From Acidobacteriota bacterium (GTDB taxonomy: Bacteria; Acidobacteriota; Polarisedimenticolia; J045), in assembly GCA_027064265.1 (NCBI GenBank), contig JAMOQA010000586.1, positions 1 to 5,302 of the forward strand: 5,302 bases of DNA. Direction: 5' to 3'. Both the position numbers and the translations under genes were made by a program. Position 1 is the stretch's first letter. The number at the start of each line of letters is the position of its first letter. Shown piece by piece: positions 1 to 5,302 of the stretch. Under the pieces are notes generated by a model. That model worked only from the letters and a program-made list of their open reading frames with translations. It made no database searches and was not told where the DNA came from.

Positions 1-63
1 CGCAAGACCACCCCGGACGGGGGGCCGTCCCGACCCCGGGTTCCGGGTGCGAAGGAGACCAGC
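1..63 (+). other. Upstream leader with small GC hairpins
   Basis: This stretch precedes the outer-membrane protein gene. It holds a 6-bp stem (GGACGG at 15-20, CCGTCC at 25-30, loop GGGG) and a 5-bp stem (CCCGG at 35-39, CCGGG at 43-47). It then carries a good Shine-Dalgarno sequence, AAGGAG at 52-57, six bases before the ATG at 64. No convincing -10/-35 pair is visible. The promoter therefore probably lies outside the window, or the gene is read from an upstream operon. The first hairpin could be the terminator of a gene to the left, but it lacks a T-tract. Confidence 0.35.
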
Positions 64-708
64 ATGTTCCGGAAGATCTTCGTCCTCGTCCTCCTGGCCA
101 GCCTCCTTCCCGTCGCGTTCGCCGGCGACGACAACCAGGCCGGCGACACCGAGTACGCGGGCATGGGTTGGGGCGTCTTCGGCGGCTACCTCTGGGGTGA
201 CGAGCTGGTCGAGCGCTCGGTGCCCGGGGACGATGGAACCGGTTCCTACGTCCCCACGCTGGACGACGACTTCGTCGTCGGCGGCCTCTTCTACGTGGAC
301 AACACGCCGAACCTGCGCTTCGAGTTCCGCCTCTCGTACAGCCCGAACACGGTCCTCGACACTCCGCACGGTGACATCTCGATGGACATCTTCGTGGCGG
401 ACGTGGCGATCGTTCCCCACTGGAACCGGGGCAACTGGGAGATCGGCATCCCGGTGGGCTTCGGTTGGGCGGTGTCCATGGCCGACGAGGACCTCGCGAA
501 GAGGGTCCCCGGCCGGGTGAAGACGCTGCACCTGACCGACGGGTCGGGGATGACCTACTTCCTCGGCCTCCAGGCCGCGAGGAAGGTCGGCGAGAAGTGG
601 ACGATGTTCGGCGAGTACACCTTCAAGCGCTTCCACCGGCTGACCAACGTGATCGAGCGGACCGCGAAGTGCGGTCAGCTTCTCGTCGGCTTCCGCCGGG
701 CGTTCTGA
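64..708 (+). CDS. Secreted outer-membrane beta-barrel protein, unknown ligand
   Basis: A 214-residue protein predicted to be exported and inserted in the outer membrane. Residues 1-20 form a clear Sec signal peptide: MFRK, a leucine/valine-rich core, then AFA before Gly21, a typical signal peptidase I site. The mature part is about 194 residues. It has roughly eight stretches of alternating aromatic/aliphatic residues (about 33-44, 68-79, 83-93, 103-119, 124-139, 162-172, 178-190, 203-214) separated by Gly/Asp/Asn-rich turns. The chain ends in Phe, as barrel proteins recognised by the Bam machinery commonly do. Size and layout resemble small 8-stranded barrels of the OmpW/OmpA-barrel type, but I see no motif that fixes the family or a transported substrate. 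AAGGAG six bases upstream supports the ATG at 64. It converges on the permease gene. There is one cysteine (203) and no sign of truncation. A periplasmic beta-rich protein is the main alternative. Confidence 0.85.
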   Translation: MFRKIFVLVLLASLLPVAFAGDDNQAGDTEYAGMGWGVFGGYLWGDELVERSVPGDDGTGSYVPTLDDDFVVGGLFYVDNTPNLRFEFRLSYSPNTVLDTPHGDISMDIFVADVAIVPHWNRGNWEIGIPVGFGWAVSMADEDLAKRVPGRVKTLHLTDGSGMTYFLGLQAARKVGEKWTMFGEYTFKRFHRLTNVIERTAKCGQLLVGFRRAF

Positions 709-709
709 A

Positions 710-725
710 CGCCGGCTTCCCGGCG
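710..725 (+). terminator. Small hairpin just after the barrel gene stop
   Basis: A 6-bp perfect stem, CGCCGG (710-715) and CCGGCG (720-725), with loop CTTC. It starts two bases after the TGA at 706-708. There is no T-tract after it, so on its own it is a weak terminator. It may act with the larger hairpin at 733-758. Confidence 0.3.
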
Positions 726-732
726 GGTGACC

Positions 733-758
733 CGCGGGGTGGCCACGGCCGCCCCGCG
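733..758. terminator. Bidirectional hairpin between convergent genes
   Basis: An 11-bp stem with a 4-base loop: 733-743 pairs with 748-758, with one T-G wobble (740/751) and loop CACG. It lies between the stop of the barrel gene (708) and the stop of the permease gene (760-762 on the complement), so it can serve both as a 3' end structure. There is no real T-tract on either side, so termination would depend on the stem alone or on a factor. Its apex (GGTGGC-N4-GCCGCC) recurs in the hairpin at 5013-5046. Confidence 0.55.
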
Positions 759-759
759 T

Positions 760-2376
760 TCACGTCTCCTCGACCGGTTGCGCGAGGAAACGGGCCGCCA
801 GGAAGACGATCGCCGCGGCCAGGTACCCGAGCGCCATCGGCCAGGCGAACCCGGGCCGGATCTCCTCCCGCACGGCCCCGGCCGTCACCGTGTAGGCATG
901 CATCAGGCCGACCCAGGAGAACCCCCCGGCAACGACGGCCCACAGGGCGGCCCGCCCGAACCGGCGCTCCGCCAGGAACACGCCGATGGCCGCGAGGAAG
1001 GTCGCGGAGAACAGGAACCCCGCCTTGAGCGTGAGCAGGCCCCCGACGTAAGGGATCGTCGTCCCCCGCAGGTCGGCCACCACTTCCGGCAGATGCACCC
1101 CCGCCGCCAGGTGCCCGGCGAGGGACGTGCCCTGGGCCGTCATCTCGACGAGGAGCCAGCCCCAGGCGGCAAGCCCCGGCAGGAGGCCGAGGACGACGGC
1201 CGGCGCATGCTCCCGGGGGGTCGCGGTGAACGCCTGGGTCGTGATGATCACCGCGATCCAGACCAGGATCGCCATCGCGGCCTCCACCGGCACGACCCGG
1301 GCGATCGGCCCGATCAGGCCGGTCAGCGCGACGACGGTGAAGAAGATCCCGTTGGCCGCCGAGTAGGCCCAGCCCGCCCCCATCCGCTTCCAGCCCGGGT
1401 GGCCGATGTAGATCGTCGTGGGAAAGCAGGACCCCAGGCAGGCGGCGGCCAGGGTGCCGATGCCGTTGGCGACGAGGCACGGCCGGGTCGGGAACCGGTC
1501 CCCCTCGGCCTCGGCGGACTCGATGTTCTGCAGGGACCCGAGCACGTTGATCAGGCCCATCGGGAGGATGATCGAGATGCGGCCCCAGACGTGGGGGCTC
1601 CCGAGCGCGGCCAGCAGGTCCCCGATCACCGGGACCGGCGGATGCCAGCCGGCCCCGGCGAGGATGTCGCCTCCCCCGACGTCCACCCCACCCGGCAATC
1701 CGGCGAGACGCAATCCCCAGGCGATCGCCGTCCCGAGGAGCACGGCGAGCAACCCGCCGGGCAGGCCCATCGGCCACCGCACCCGGGCCAGGTAGCTGAC
1801 CAGCACCAGGGCCAGGGGGGCGAGGGCGACGAGGGGCCGGTCGAACGAGCGCAGGATGAACTCCATCGAGATGAACCCGACGGCGATCCCCGCCAGGGTC
1901 GAAAGGAGCGCCGCGCGAGGCGTCACCTTCCGCACCCACTCCGCGACGAACCCCCCGAGGGTCTCGATCACGCCCGAGAGCAGGCAGGCGACGAGGCCGA
2001 CCTGCCAGGCGACCCGTCCCGCCTGCTCCGGCGTGAAGCCCGGGCTCGCGGCGAGCTCCTGGTAGGTCGGCGCCATGACGAACAGGACGTAGGCGAACAG
2101 GCTGACCGTGTTGATCCCGTACGGGAGCGCCGTCACCGGCCGCCCGGTCTCCCGGGAGAGTTTTCGCGCCAGCCAGGCGTAGTACAGGTTGCCGACCAGC
2201 AGGGAGAGAGCCGCGCCCGGGAAGATCGTCCCCAGCACGAACTCGGCCGAGAGCCCGCACATCCCGGTGGTCAGCGCCAGGATGACGAGGAACTGGAGCA
2301 GGTTGTCGACCATCAGGCCGAAGAAACCGTCGAGGTCTCCGCGCACGAGGCCGGCACGAACCAGTCGGTCGCCCAC
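760..2376 (-). CDS. NCS2-type (xanthine/uracil/AzgA-like) permease
   Basis: An inner-membrane transporter with about 12-14 hydrophobic helices, 538 residues from the chosen GTG. It starts with RGD...GFFGLMVDNLLQ, the usual entry to helix 1 in this group. Other landmarks are ALPYGINT (about 83-90), a helix ending SLQNIESAEAEGD (about 281-293), and FPTTIYIGHPGWK (about 318-330). The NIESAE segment lies where nucleobase permeases carry substrate-binding polar residues, and TTQAFTATPREHAPAV follows about 50 residues later. The overall pattern matches uncharacterised xanthine/uracil/vitamin C-type permeases. The substrate cannot be read from sequence; a nucleobase or related nitrogen compound is the family-based guess. 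Start choice: the reading frame opens at an ATG at 2424, but that ATG sits inside a -10-like box and has no Shine-Dalgarno. GTG at 2376 (or 2379) has GGAGG 8 (or 5) bases upstream, and the extra 16 residues are hydrophilic and unlike the family. It is divergent from the alanine-dehydrogenase-like gene. Confidence 0.85.
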   Translation of the reverse strand: MGDRLVRAGLVRGDLDGFFGLMVDNLLQFLVILALTTGMCGLSAEFVLGTIFPGAALSLLVGNLYYAWLARKLSRETGRPVTALPYGINTVSLFAYVLFVMAPTYQELAASPGFTPEQAGRVAWQVGLVACLLSGVIETLGGFVAEWVRKVTPRAALLSTLAGIAVGFISMEFILRSFDRPLVALAPLALVLVSYLARVRWPMGLPGGLLAVLLGTAIAWGLRLAGLPGGVDVGGGDILAGAGWHPPVPVIGDLLAALGSPHVWGRISIILPMGLINVLGSLQNIESAEAEGDRFPTRPCLVANGIGTLAAACLGSCFPTTIYIGHPGWKRMGAGWAYSAANGIFFTVVALTGLIGPIARVVPVEAAMAILVWIAVIITTQAFTATPREHAPAVVLGLLPGLAAWGWLLVEMTAQGTSLAGHLAAGVHLPEVVADLRGTTIPYVGGLLTLKAGFLFSATFLAAIGVFLAERRFGRAALWAVVAGGFSWVGLMHAYTVTAGAVREEIRPGFAWPMALGYLAAAIVFLAARFLAQPVEET

Positions 2377-2384
2377 CACTTCTT

Positions 2385-2389
2385 CCTCC
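2385..2389 (-). promoter_or_regulatory. Ribosome binding site deciding the permease start
   Basis: On the minus strand this reads GGAGG. It is followed by AAGAA and then two consecutive GTG codons (2379-2377 and 2376-2374), both in the permease frame. No comparable site precedes the upstream ATG at 2424, so translation most likely begins at one of the two GTGs. Confidence 0.6.
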
Positions 2390-2422
2390 GCCCGGGCGCG
2401 GCCGCAGGGCCCGGGGTCACCC

Positions 2423-2428
2423 ATTATC
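2423..2428 (-). promoter_or_regulatory. Candidate -10 box for the permease
   Basis: On the minus strand this reads GATAAT, one mismatch from TATAAT and a rare AT-rich island in GC-rich DNA. Transcription would start near 2415, giving a leader of about 40 bases before the GTG start. No good -35 hexamer is found at 16-18 bases. The inverted repeat at 2439-2459 occupies that place, so an activator or repressor may act here. Confidence 0.4.
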
Positions 2429-2438
2429 GGGGAGGAGC

Positions 2439-2459
2439 CACCCGGAAGGCAGCCGGGTG
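2439..2459. promoter_or_regulatory. Perfect inverted repeat, candidate shared operator
   Basis: Arms CACCCGG (2439-2445) and CCGGGTG (2453-2459) are exact reverse complements separated by 7 bases. The repeat lies between the two opposed -10-like boxes (2423-2428 minus, 2460-2465 plus) and covers the expected -35 zone of both. That is where a dimeric regulator of both transcription units would bind. A 7-bp RNA hairpin is possible, but it would lie upstream of the predicted plus-strand start, which favours a DNA site. No regulator gene is in the window. Confidence 0.4.
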
Positions 2460-2465
2460 TAGAAT
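2460..2465 (+). promoter_or_regulatory. Candidate -10 box for the dehydrogenase/CoA-transferase operon
   Basis: TAGAAT, one mismatch from TATAAT, directly abutting the inverted repeat at 2439-2459. The start point would be near 2472, leaving a GC-rich leader of about 84 bases to the ATG at 2556. No recognisable -35 is present at 2437-2442 (GCCACC). Confidence 0.35.
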
Positions 2466-2555
2466 CTCCTTCCCCGCCCGCGGAACGGCAGCGGAGGGCC
2501 GTGAGCCCGCCCGCCGCGAGCCGACACTCGTCGCCCCACCGGAAGGAGACGCCCC

Positions 2556-3674
2556 ATGAGGATTGGAATCCCCCGGGAGACGTCCCGGCACGAGCATCGC
2601 GTCGGCCTGACCCCCTTCGGTGTATCGCGCCTGGTCAACCTGGGCCACGAGGTCTACATCGAACGGGGCGCCGGCAAGGACTGCCACTTCACGGACGAAG
2701 ACTACGGGGAGGCCGGGGCCCACGTGGTCTACAGCACCGATGAGGCCTACCAGCGGGCCGAACTCGTCTGCCGGGTAGGCATGCTCACCCCCGAGGACGT
2801 GGAGCGCATGCCCCCCGGCCTCACCGTCGCCGGCTTCCTCCACGTGGCGATGATGTCCCGCGGAATGATCGACGCCCTCGCGGAGAAGCAGGTCAGCCTG
2901 GTCGGGTACGAGATCCTGCGCATCGACGGGGCGGGCCGGGCGGTCATGCGGTCGATGTCGGAACTGGCGGGGCAGATGGTCGTCCACTGCGCCGCCCACC
3001 TGCTGGAGTACGAGTCGGGAGGACGGGGCGTGATCCTGGGCGGCGTCCCGGGCATCGCCCCCGCCACGGTGCTGATCCTCGGCTCCGGCGTCGTCGGCCG
3101 GAAGGCCGCCGCGCTCGCCGCCGCCGCCGGCGCCCACGTCATCGTGCTGGACACCAACCTCGAGAAGCTGCGGCGGGTCCTCCACGAGGCGGGCCCCCAC
3201 GTGGTGACGGCCCTCGCGACTCCCCGCAACCTCCGCCGCTTCACCGCCATCGCCGACGTGGTGATCGGCGCCGTGGCGATCCCCGGGGGCCGGGCCCCCT
3301 TCCTCGTCACCGAGGAGATGGTCCGCCAGATGAAGCCGGGAAGCGTCATCCTCGACGTCTCGATCGACCAGGGCGGCTGCGTGGAGACTTCGCGCCCGAC
3401 GACGCCGGACAACCCCACCTTCAAGGTGCACGGGGTGACCCACTTCTGCGTCCCCAACATGACGGCCAACGCCCCGCGCACCGCTTCCCGGGCGCTGACG
3501 ATCGCGGCGCTGCCGTTCCTGACGCGGATCGCGGGTGACGGTCTCGAGGCGGCCCTCGCCGCATCGCCGGGATTCCGGGAGGGCGTCTACATGTACCGGG
3601 GCCGGATGATCAACGAGCTCGCCGCGGCGGCGCTGGGGCTGTCCCCGACTCGCCTGGAAGACCTGCTCTCCTGA
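2556..3674 (+). CDS. Alanine dehydrogenase-family protein lacking the usual active-site lysine
   Basis: A 372-residue NAD-dependent amino-acid dehydrogenase-like protein, nearly the same length as classical alanine dehydrogenase (about 371), which converts L-alanine, water and NAD+ to pyruvate, ammonium and NADH in the cytosol. The N-terminal catalytic domain (about 1-135) opens with RIGIPRET and has Arg15 and His96 (FLH). A Rossmann domain follows, with VLILGSGVVG (Gly176, Gly178, Gly181) and Asp199 at the end of the next strand, fitting NAD binding. Further on are SIDQGGC (Asp271), SRPTT and CVPNMTA (Asn301), all family signatures. The striking change is at 70-77: the family's KVKEP reads RVGML, so the substrate-binding lysine (Lys75 in the Mycobacterium enzyme) is Gly75 and the preceding lysine is Arg73. 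The activity may therefore differ from alanine dehydrogenase, and I withhold the symbol ald. AAGGAG at 2543-2548, 7 bases before the ATG, supports the start. The CoA-transferase gene follows after 17 bases. A transhydrogenase alpha subunit is less likely because the SIDQGGC/SRPTT part is dehydrogenase-like. Confidence 0.88.
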   Translation: MRIGIPRETSRHEHRVGLTPFGVSRLVNLGHEVYIERGAGKDCHFTDEDYGEAGAHVVYSTDEAYQRAELVCRVGMLTPEDVERMPPGLTVAGFLHVAMMSRGMIDALAEKQVSLVGYEILRIDGAGRAVMRSMSELAGQMVVHCAAHLLEYESGGRGVILGGVPGIAPATVLILGSGVVGRKAAALAAAAGAHVIVLDTNLEKLRRVLHEAGPHVVTALATPRNLRRFTAIADVVIGAVAIPGGRAPFLVTEEMVRQMKPGSVILDVSIDQGGCVETSRPTTPDNPTFKVHGVTHFCVPNMTANAPRTASRALTIAALPFLTRIAGDGLEAALAASPGFREGVYMYRGRMINELAAAALGLSPTRLEDLLS

Positions 3675-3691
3675 AGACCGGGAGGTGTGCC

Positions 3692-4990
3692 ATGTCCTGG
3701 ATCGATGACTACAACCGGAAGCTCTGCTCCGCCGAGGAAGCAGTCCGCCTCGTCGAGAGCGGAAACCGTGTCTACTACGGCGGCAACGCCGCGATCCCGA
3801 TGGGCCTCGTCCGGGCGCTGGCGGCGCGGCACGAGGAGCTTCACGACGTCCAGCTGAACCACGTGCTCCTGCTCGGCGAAGACCCCCTGTCGAAGCCGGA
3901 GATGGAGGGGCACTTCCGGCACAACTCCCTGTTCGTCGGCCCGGCCGACCGGGAGGCGGTCAACTCCGGGCGCGCCGACTACGTACCGATCTTCCTGCAC
4001 CAGATCCCCCGGCTGTTCTACGAGCGGCTGATTCCCCTCGACGTCGCGATGGTGATGGTCTCGCCACCCGACGAGCACGGCTTCATGAGCCTCGGCGTCG
4101 AGACGATGGCCGCCCGGGCCGCCTGCCAGAGCGCGAAGAAGGTGATCGTCCAGGTCAACGAGGAGATGCCGCGAATCCTCGGAGACTCCTTCCTGCACGT
4201 CAGCCGGGTGGACGCGATCGTCGAGATCACCGAGCCGCTGCCCGAGCTTCATCCCCGCGCGATCACGGAGGTCGAGCGCCAGATCGGCGCCCACATCCGG
4301 ACCCTGATCGAGGACGGGTGCACGATCCAGATGGGCATCGGCGGCATCCCGGACGCGGTCTACGAGACCCTCGACGACGTCAAGGACCTGGGAATCCACA
4401 CGGAGATGATCTCCGACGGCGCGATGCGGGCGATCGAGCGCGGTATCGTCACCGGGGCGCGCAAGACCCTGCACCCCGGCAAGGTGATCATCACGTTCGC
4501 GCTCGGCACCCGTGCGCTCTACGAGTTCCTCGACAACAACCCGTTCATCGAGGCGCACCCCGTCGAGTACGTCAACGATCCGTTCGTGATCAGCCAGAAC
4601 GAGAACATGATCGCGATCAACTCGGCGATCGAGGTGGACCTGACCGGGCAGATCTGCTCCGACTCGATCGGCACGAAGATCTACTCGGGCTTCGGCGGCC
4701 AGGTCGACTTCATTCGCGGCGCCGCCCGGGCGAAGGGTGGCCGGCCCATCATCGCCCTCCCGTCGACGGCGAAGAAGGGAACCCAGTCGCGCATCGTCCC
4801 GATGCTGAAGCCGGGTGCCGGCGTCGTGACGACCCGGGCGGACGTTCACTACGTGATCACCGAGTACGGGATCGCCCACCTGTTCGGCAAGAACCTCCGG
4901 GAGCGGGCGGAAGCCCTGATCTCGATCGCCCACCCGGACTTCCGCGAGGAGCTGGAGCGGGCGGCCAAGGAGCGCGGGCTGCTGCCCTGA
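3692..4990 (+). CDS. Acetyl-CoA hydrolase/transferase family, 4-hydroxybutyrate/butyrate-type CoA-transferase
   Basis: A 432-residue cytosolic enzyme that moves CoA between an acyl-CoA and a free short-chain acid (for example acetate with butyrate or 4-hydroxybutyrate) through a glutamyl-CoA intermediate. The N-terminal domain spans about 3-185 (with PPDEHGFMSLG at 125-134) and the C-terminal domain about 195-425. Key motifs are MGIGGIPDAV (214-223), HTEMISDG with the likely catalytic Glu238, SGFGGQVDFIRGA (332-344), and PSTAKKGTQSRIVP (357-370). Glu238 has the same number as the catalytic glutamate reported for Clostridium aminobutyricum 4-hydroxybutyrate CoA-transferase, and the length matches that group (about 430-440) rather than the roughly 500-residue succinyl-CoA:acetate enzymes. 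The acid partners cannot be told from sequence. GGAGGT at 3681-3686 is 5 bases before the ATG, and the gene lies 17 bases after the dehydrogenase-like gene, so the two are almost surely co-transcribed. A strong hairpin follows the stop. Confidence 0.9.
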   Translation: MSWIDDYNRKLCSAEEAVRLVESGNRVYYGGNAAIPMGLVRALAARHEELHDVQLNHVLLLGEDPLSKPEMEGHFRHNSLFVGPADREAVNSGRADYVPIFLHQIPRLFYERLIPLDVAMVMVSPPDEHGFMSLGVETMAARAACQSAKKVIVQVNEEMPRILGDSFLHVSRVDAIVEITEPLPELHPRAITEVERQIGAHIRTLIEDGCTIQMGIGGIPDAVYETLDDVKDLGIHTEMISDGAMRAIERGIVTGARKTLHPGKVIITFALGTRALYEFLDNNPFIEAHPVEYVNDPFVISQNENMIAINSAIEVDLTGQICSDSIGTKIYSGFGGQVDFIRGAARAKGGRPIIALPSTAKKGTQSRIVPMLKPGAGVVTTRADVHYVITEYGIAHLFGKNLRERAEALISIAHPDFREELERAAKERGLLP

Positions 4991-5012
4991 CCGTCCTTCC
5001 CGTCCTCGTGCC

Positions 5013-5046
5013 CATGTGCCCGGTGGCCCGCGCCGCCGGGCACATG
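5013..5046. terminator. Strong 15-bp hairpin between operon end and tRNA-Leu
   Basis: Arms 5013-5027 and 5032-5046 pair over 15 bp, with a single T-G wobble (5024/5035) and loop CCGC. The outer 11 bp (CATGTGCCCGG with CCGGGCACATG) are perfect. It begins 22 bases after the CoA-transferase stop and ends 19 bases before the 3' end of the convergent tRNA. That position suits a terminator for both directions. The downstream plus-strand bases are TCGTTCC, only a poor T-tract. The apex matches that of the hairpin at 733-758. Confidence 0.65.
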
Positions 5047-5065
5047 TCGTTCCGGGGCACGCCGG

Positions 5066-5152
5066 TGGTGCCGGGAGCGGGATTCGAACCCGCACGGCCT
5101 TGTGGCCAGGGGATTTTAAGTCCCCTGCGTCTGCCAGTTTCGCCATCCCGGC
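5066..5152 (-). tRNA. tRNA-Leu (anticodon UAA), CCA encoded
   Basis: On the minus strand the 87-base gene folds completely. The acceptor stem is GCCGGGA/TCCCGGC (7 bp) and the D arm is GCG/CGC with a loop containing GG. The anticodon stem GGGGA/TCCCC has loop CTTAAAA, giving anticodon TAA, which reads leucine UUA (and UUG by wobble). A long class II variable arm (GGCC-ACAA-GGCC) is present, as expected for leucine. The T arm is GCGGG/CCCGC with loop TTCGAAT. Discriminator A at 5069 is followed by an encoded CCA (5066-5068). Without CCA the gene covers 5069-5152. All stems are intact, so it should be functional. No integrase or duplicated 3' end is visible, so there is no sign that it is used as an attachment site. 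Confidence 0.97.
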
Positions 5153-5158
5153 ACGCGG

Positions 5159-5176
5159 CCCCCGGCCGCCCGGGGG
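5159..5176 (-). other. GC hairpin in the tRNA-Leu 5' leader
   Basis: CCCCCGG (5159-5165) and CCGGGGG (5170-5176) form a perfect 7-bp stem with a 4-base loop. It lies seven bases upstream of the mature tRNA 5' end, inside the predicted leader. It may affect RNase P access or be a by-product of composition. Confidence 0.3.
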
Positions 5177-5197
5177 GGCGGGACACCGTGCCGCGAG

Positions 5198-5203
5198 ATT
5201 GTA
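5198..5203 (-). promoter_or_regulatory. Candidate -10 box for tRNA-Leu
   Basis: On the minus strand this reads TACAAT, one mismatch from TATAAT, in otherwise GC-rich DNA. It would start transcription near 5191, about 39 bases before the tRNA. No clear -35 hexamer is seen 16-18 bases further up. Confidence 0.45.
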
Positions 5204-5302
5204 CCCGGCCCCGGCGTGCCTCCTCTCGCCCCCCCCGGAAAGGCTGGTGGCCCGCGGAAGAAGGCGGACACGAAACGTCATTTCGATTGGCCGGGAGAAC
5301 TG
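5204..5302. other. Window end without a supported gene
   Basis: About 100 bases upstream of the tRNA promoter candidate. It holds a C-run (5229-5236) and a slightly less GC-rich end (about 5270-5290). I see no start codon with a ribosome binding site and no coding pattern I would trust on either strand. Confidence 0.4.

Noticed and set aside
47..520. 157-codon plus-strand frame overlapping the barrel gene
   Set aside because: It is in another frame of a gene with a clear signal peptide and ribosome binding site. The translation is a Ser/Arg/Thr-rich shadow.
2472..2555. Riboswitch or attenuator in the 84-base leader of the dehydrogenase operon
   Set aside because: No known riboswitch core, leader peptide or terminator/antiterminator pair could be recognised in this short GC-rich stretch.
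727..2559. 610-codon open frame on the plus strand across the permease
   Set aside because: It is antisense to a well-recognised permease. The translation is almost all R, G, P, D, E and H with no domain, and such long shadows are normal in GC-rich DNA.
2424..3443. 339-codon minus-strand frame opposite the dehydrogenase-like gene
   Set aside because: It is a mirror of the coding periodicity of the plus-strand gene, rich in H, D, G and A and without a recognisable fold.
5066..5152. tRNA-Leu as an integration site for a mobile element
   Set aside because: No integrase, no direct repeat of the tRNA 3' end and no change of base composition are seen in the window.
5246..5256. Second copy of an 11-base string (GGTGGCCCGCG) also found at 5022-5032
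   Set aside because: The copy at 5246 lacks the complementary arm and forms no hairpin; a shared GC-rich 11-mer is likely chance.
3587..5281. 564-codon open frame on the minus strand across the CoA-transferase and tRNA
   Set aside because: It runs through the tRNA gene and antisense to a clear CoA-transferase. Its composition is low-complexity and charged, and no ribosome binding site or family motif is seen.

Overview
The window (5302 bp, uniformly GC-rich, strong G/C bias at third codon positions) looks like ordinary chromosome from a high-GC Gram-negative bacterium. The Gram-negative reading rests on a signal-peptide protein that fits an 8-stranded outer-membrane barrel ending in phenylalanine. 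An acidobacterial or myxobacterial-type lineage would fit the protein flavour, but that placement is inference. There is no phage, transposon, CRISPR or plasmid signature.

Layout, left to right. (1) Positions 64-708, plus strand: a secreted small outer-membrane beta-barrel protein of unknown ligand. (2) A short convergent gap (709-759) with two GC hairpins. (3) Positions 760 to about 2376, minus strand: a multi-spanning permease of the xanthine/uracil/AzgA-like (NCS2) type. (4) A divergent control region (about 2377-2555) with a -10-like box for each direction and a perfect 7+7 bp inverted repeat between them. (5) Positions 2556-3674 and 3692-4990, plus strand: a tight two-gene operon of an alanine-dehydrogenase-family protein and an acetyl-CoA hydrolase/4-hydroxybutyrate-type CoA-transferase. 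(6) A strong 15-bp hairpin (5013-5046), then a convergent tRNA-Leu(UAA) on the minus strand (5066-5152) with a candidate -10 box upstream. Positions 5204-5302 hold no gene I can support.

How the genes may work together: the two-gene operon would join NAD-linked deamination of an amino acid to transfer of CoA between short-chain acids, a plausible amino-acid catabolic module. The divergent permease may share its control and could import a nitrogenous substrate. Two points deserve attention. The alanine-dehydrogenase-like protein keeps the Arg15, His96 and Asp271 equivalents but has glycine where the family has its substrate-binding lysine (Lys75), so it may not be a classical alanine dehydrogenase. 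Also, the hairpins in the two convergent gaps share the same apical design (GGTGGC-N4-GCCGCC with a T-G wobble at the same place), which suggests a recurring terminator or repeat family in this genome. I did not find a clearly new multi-gene system.
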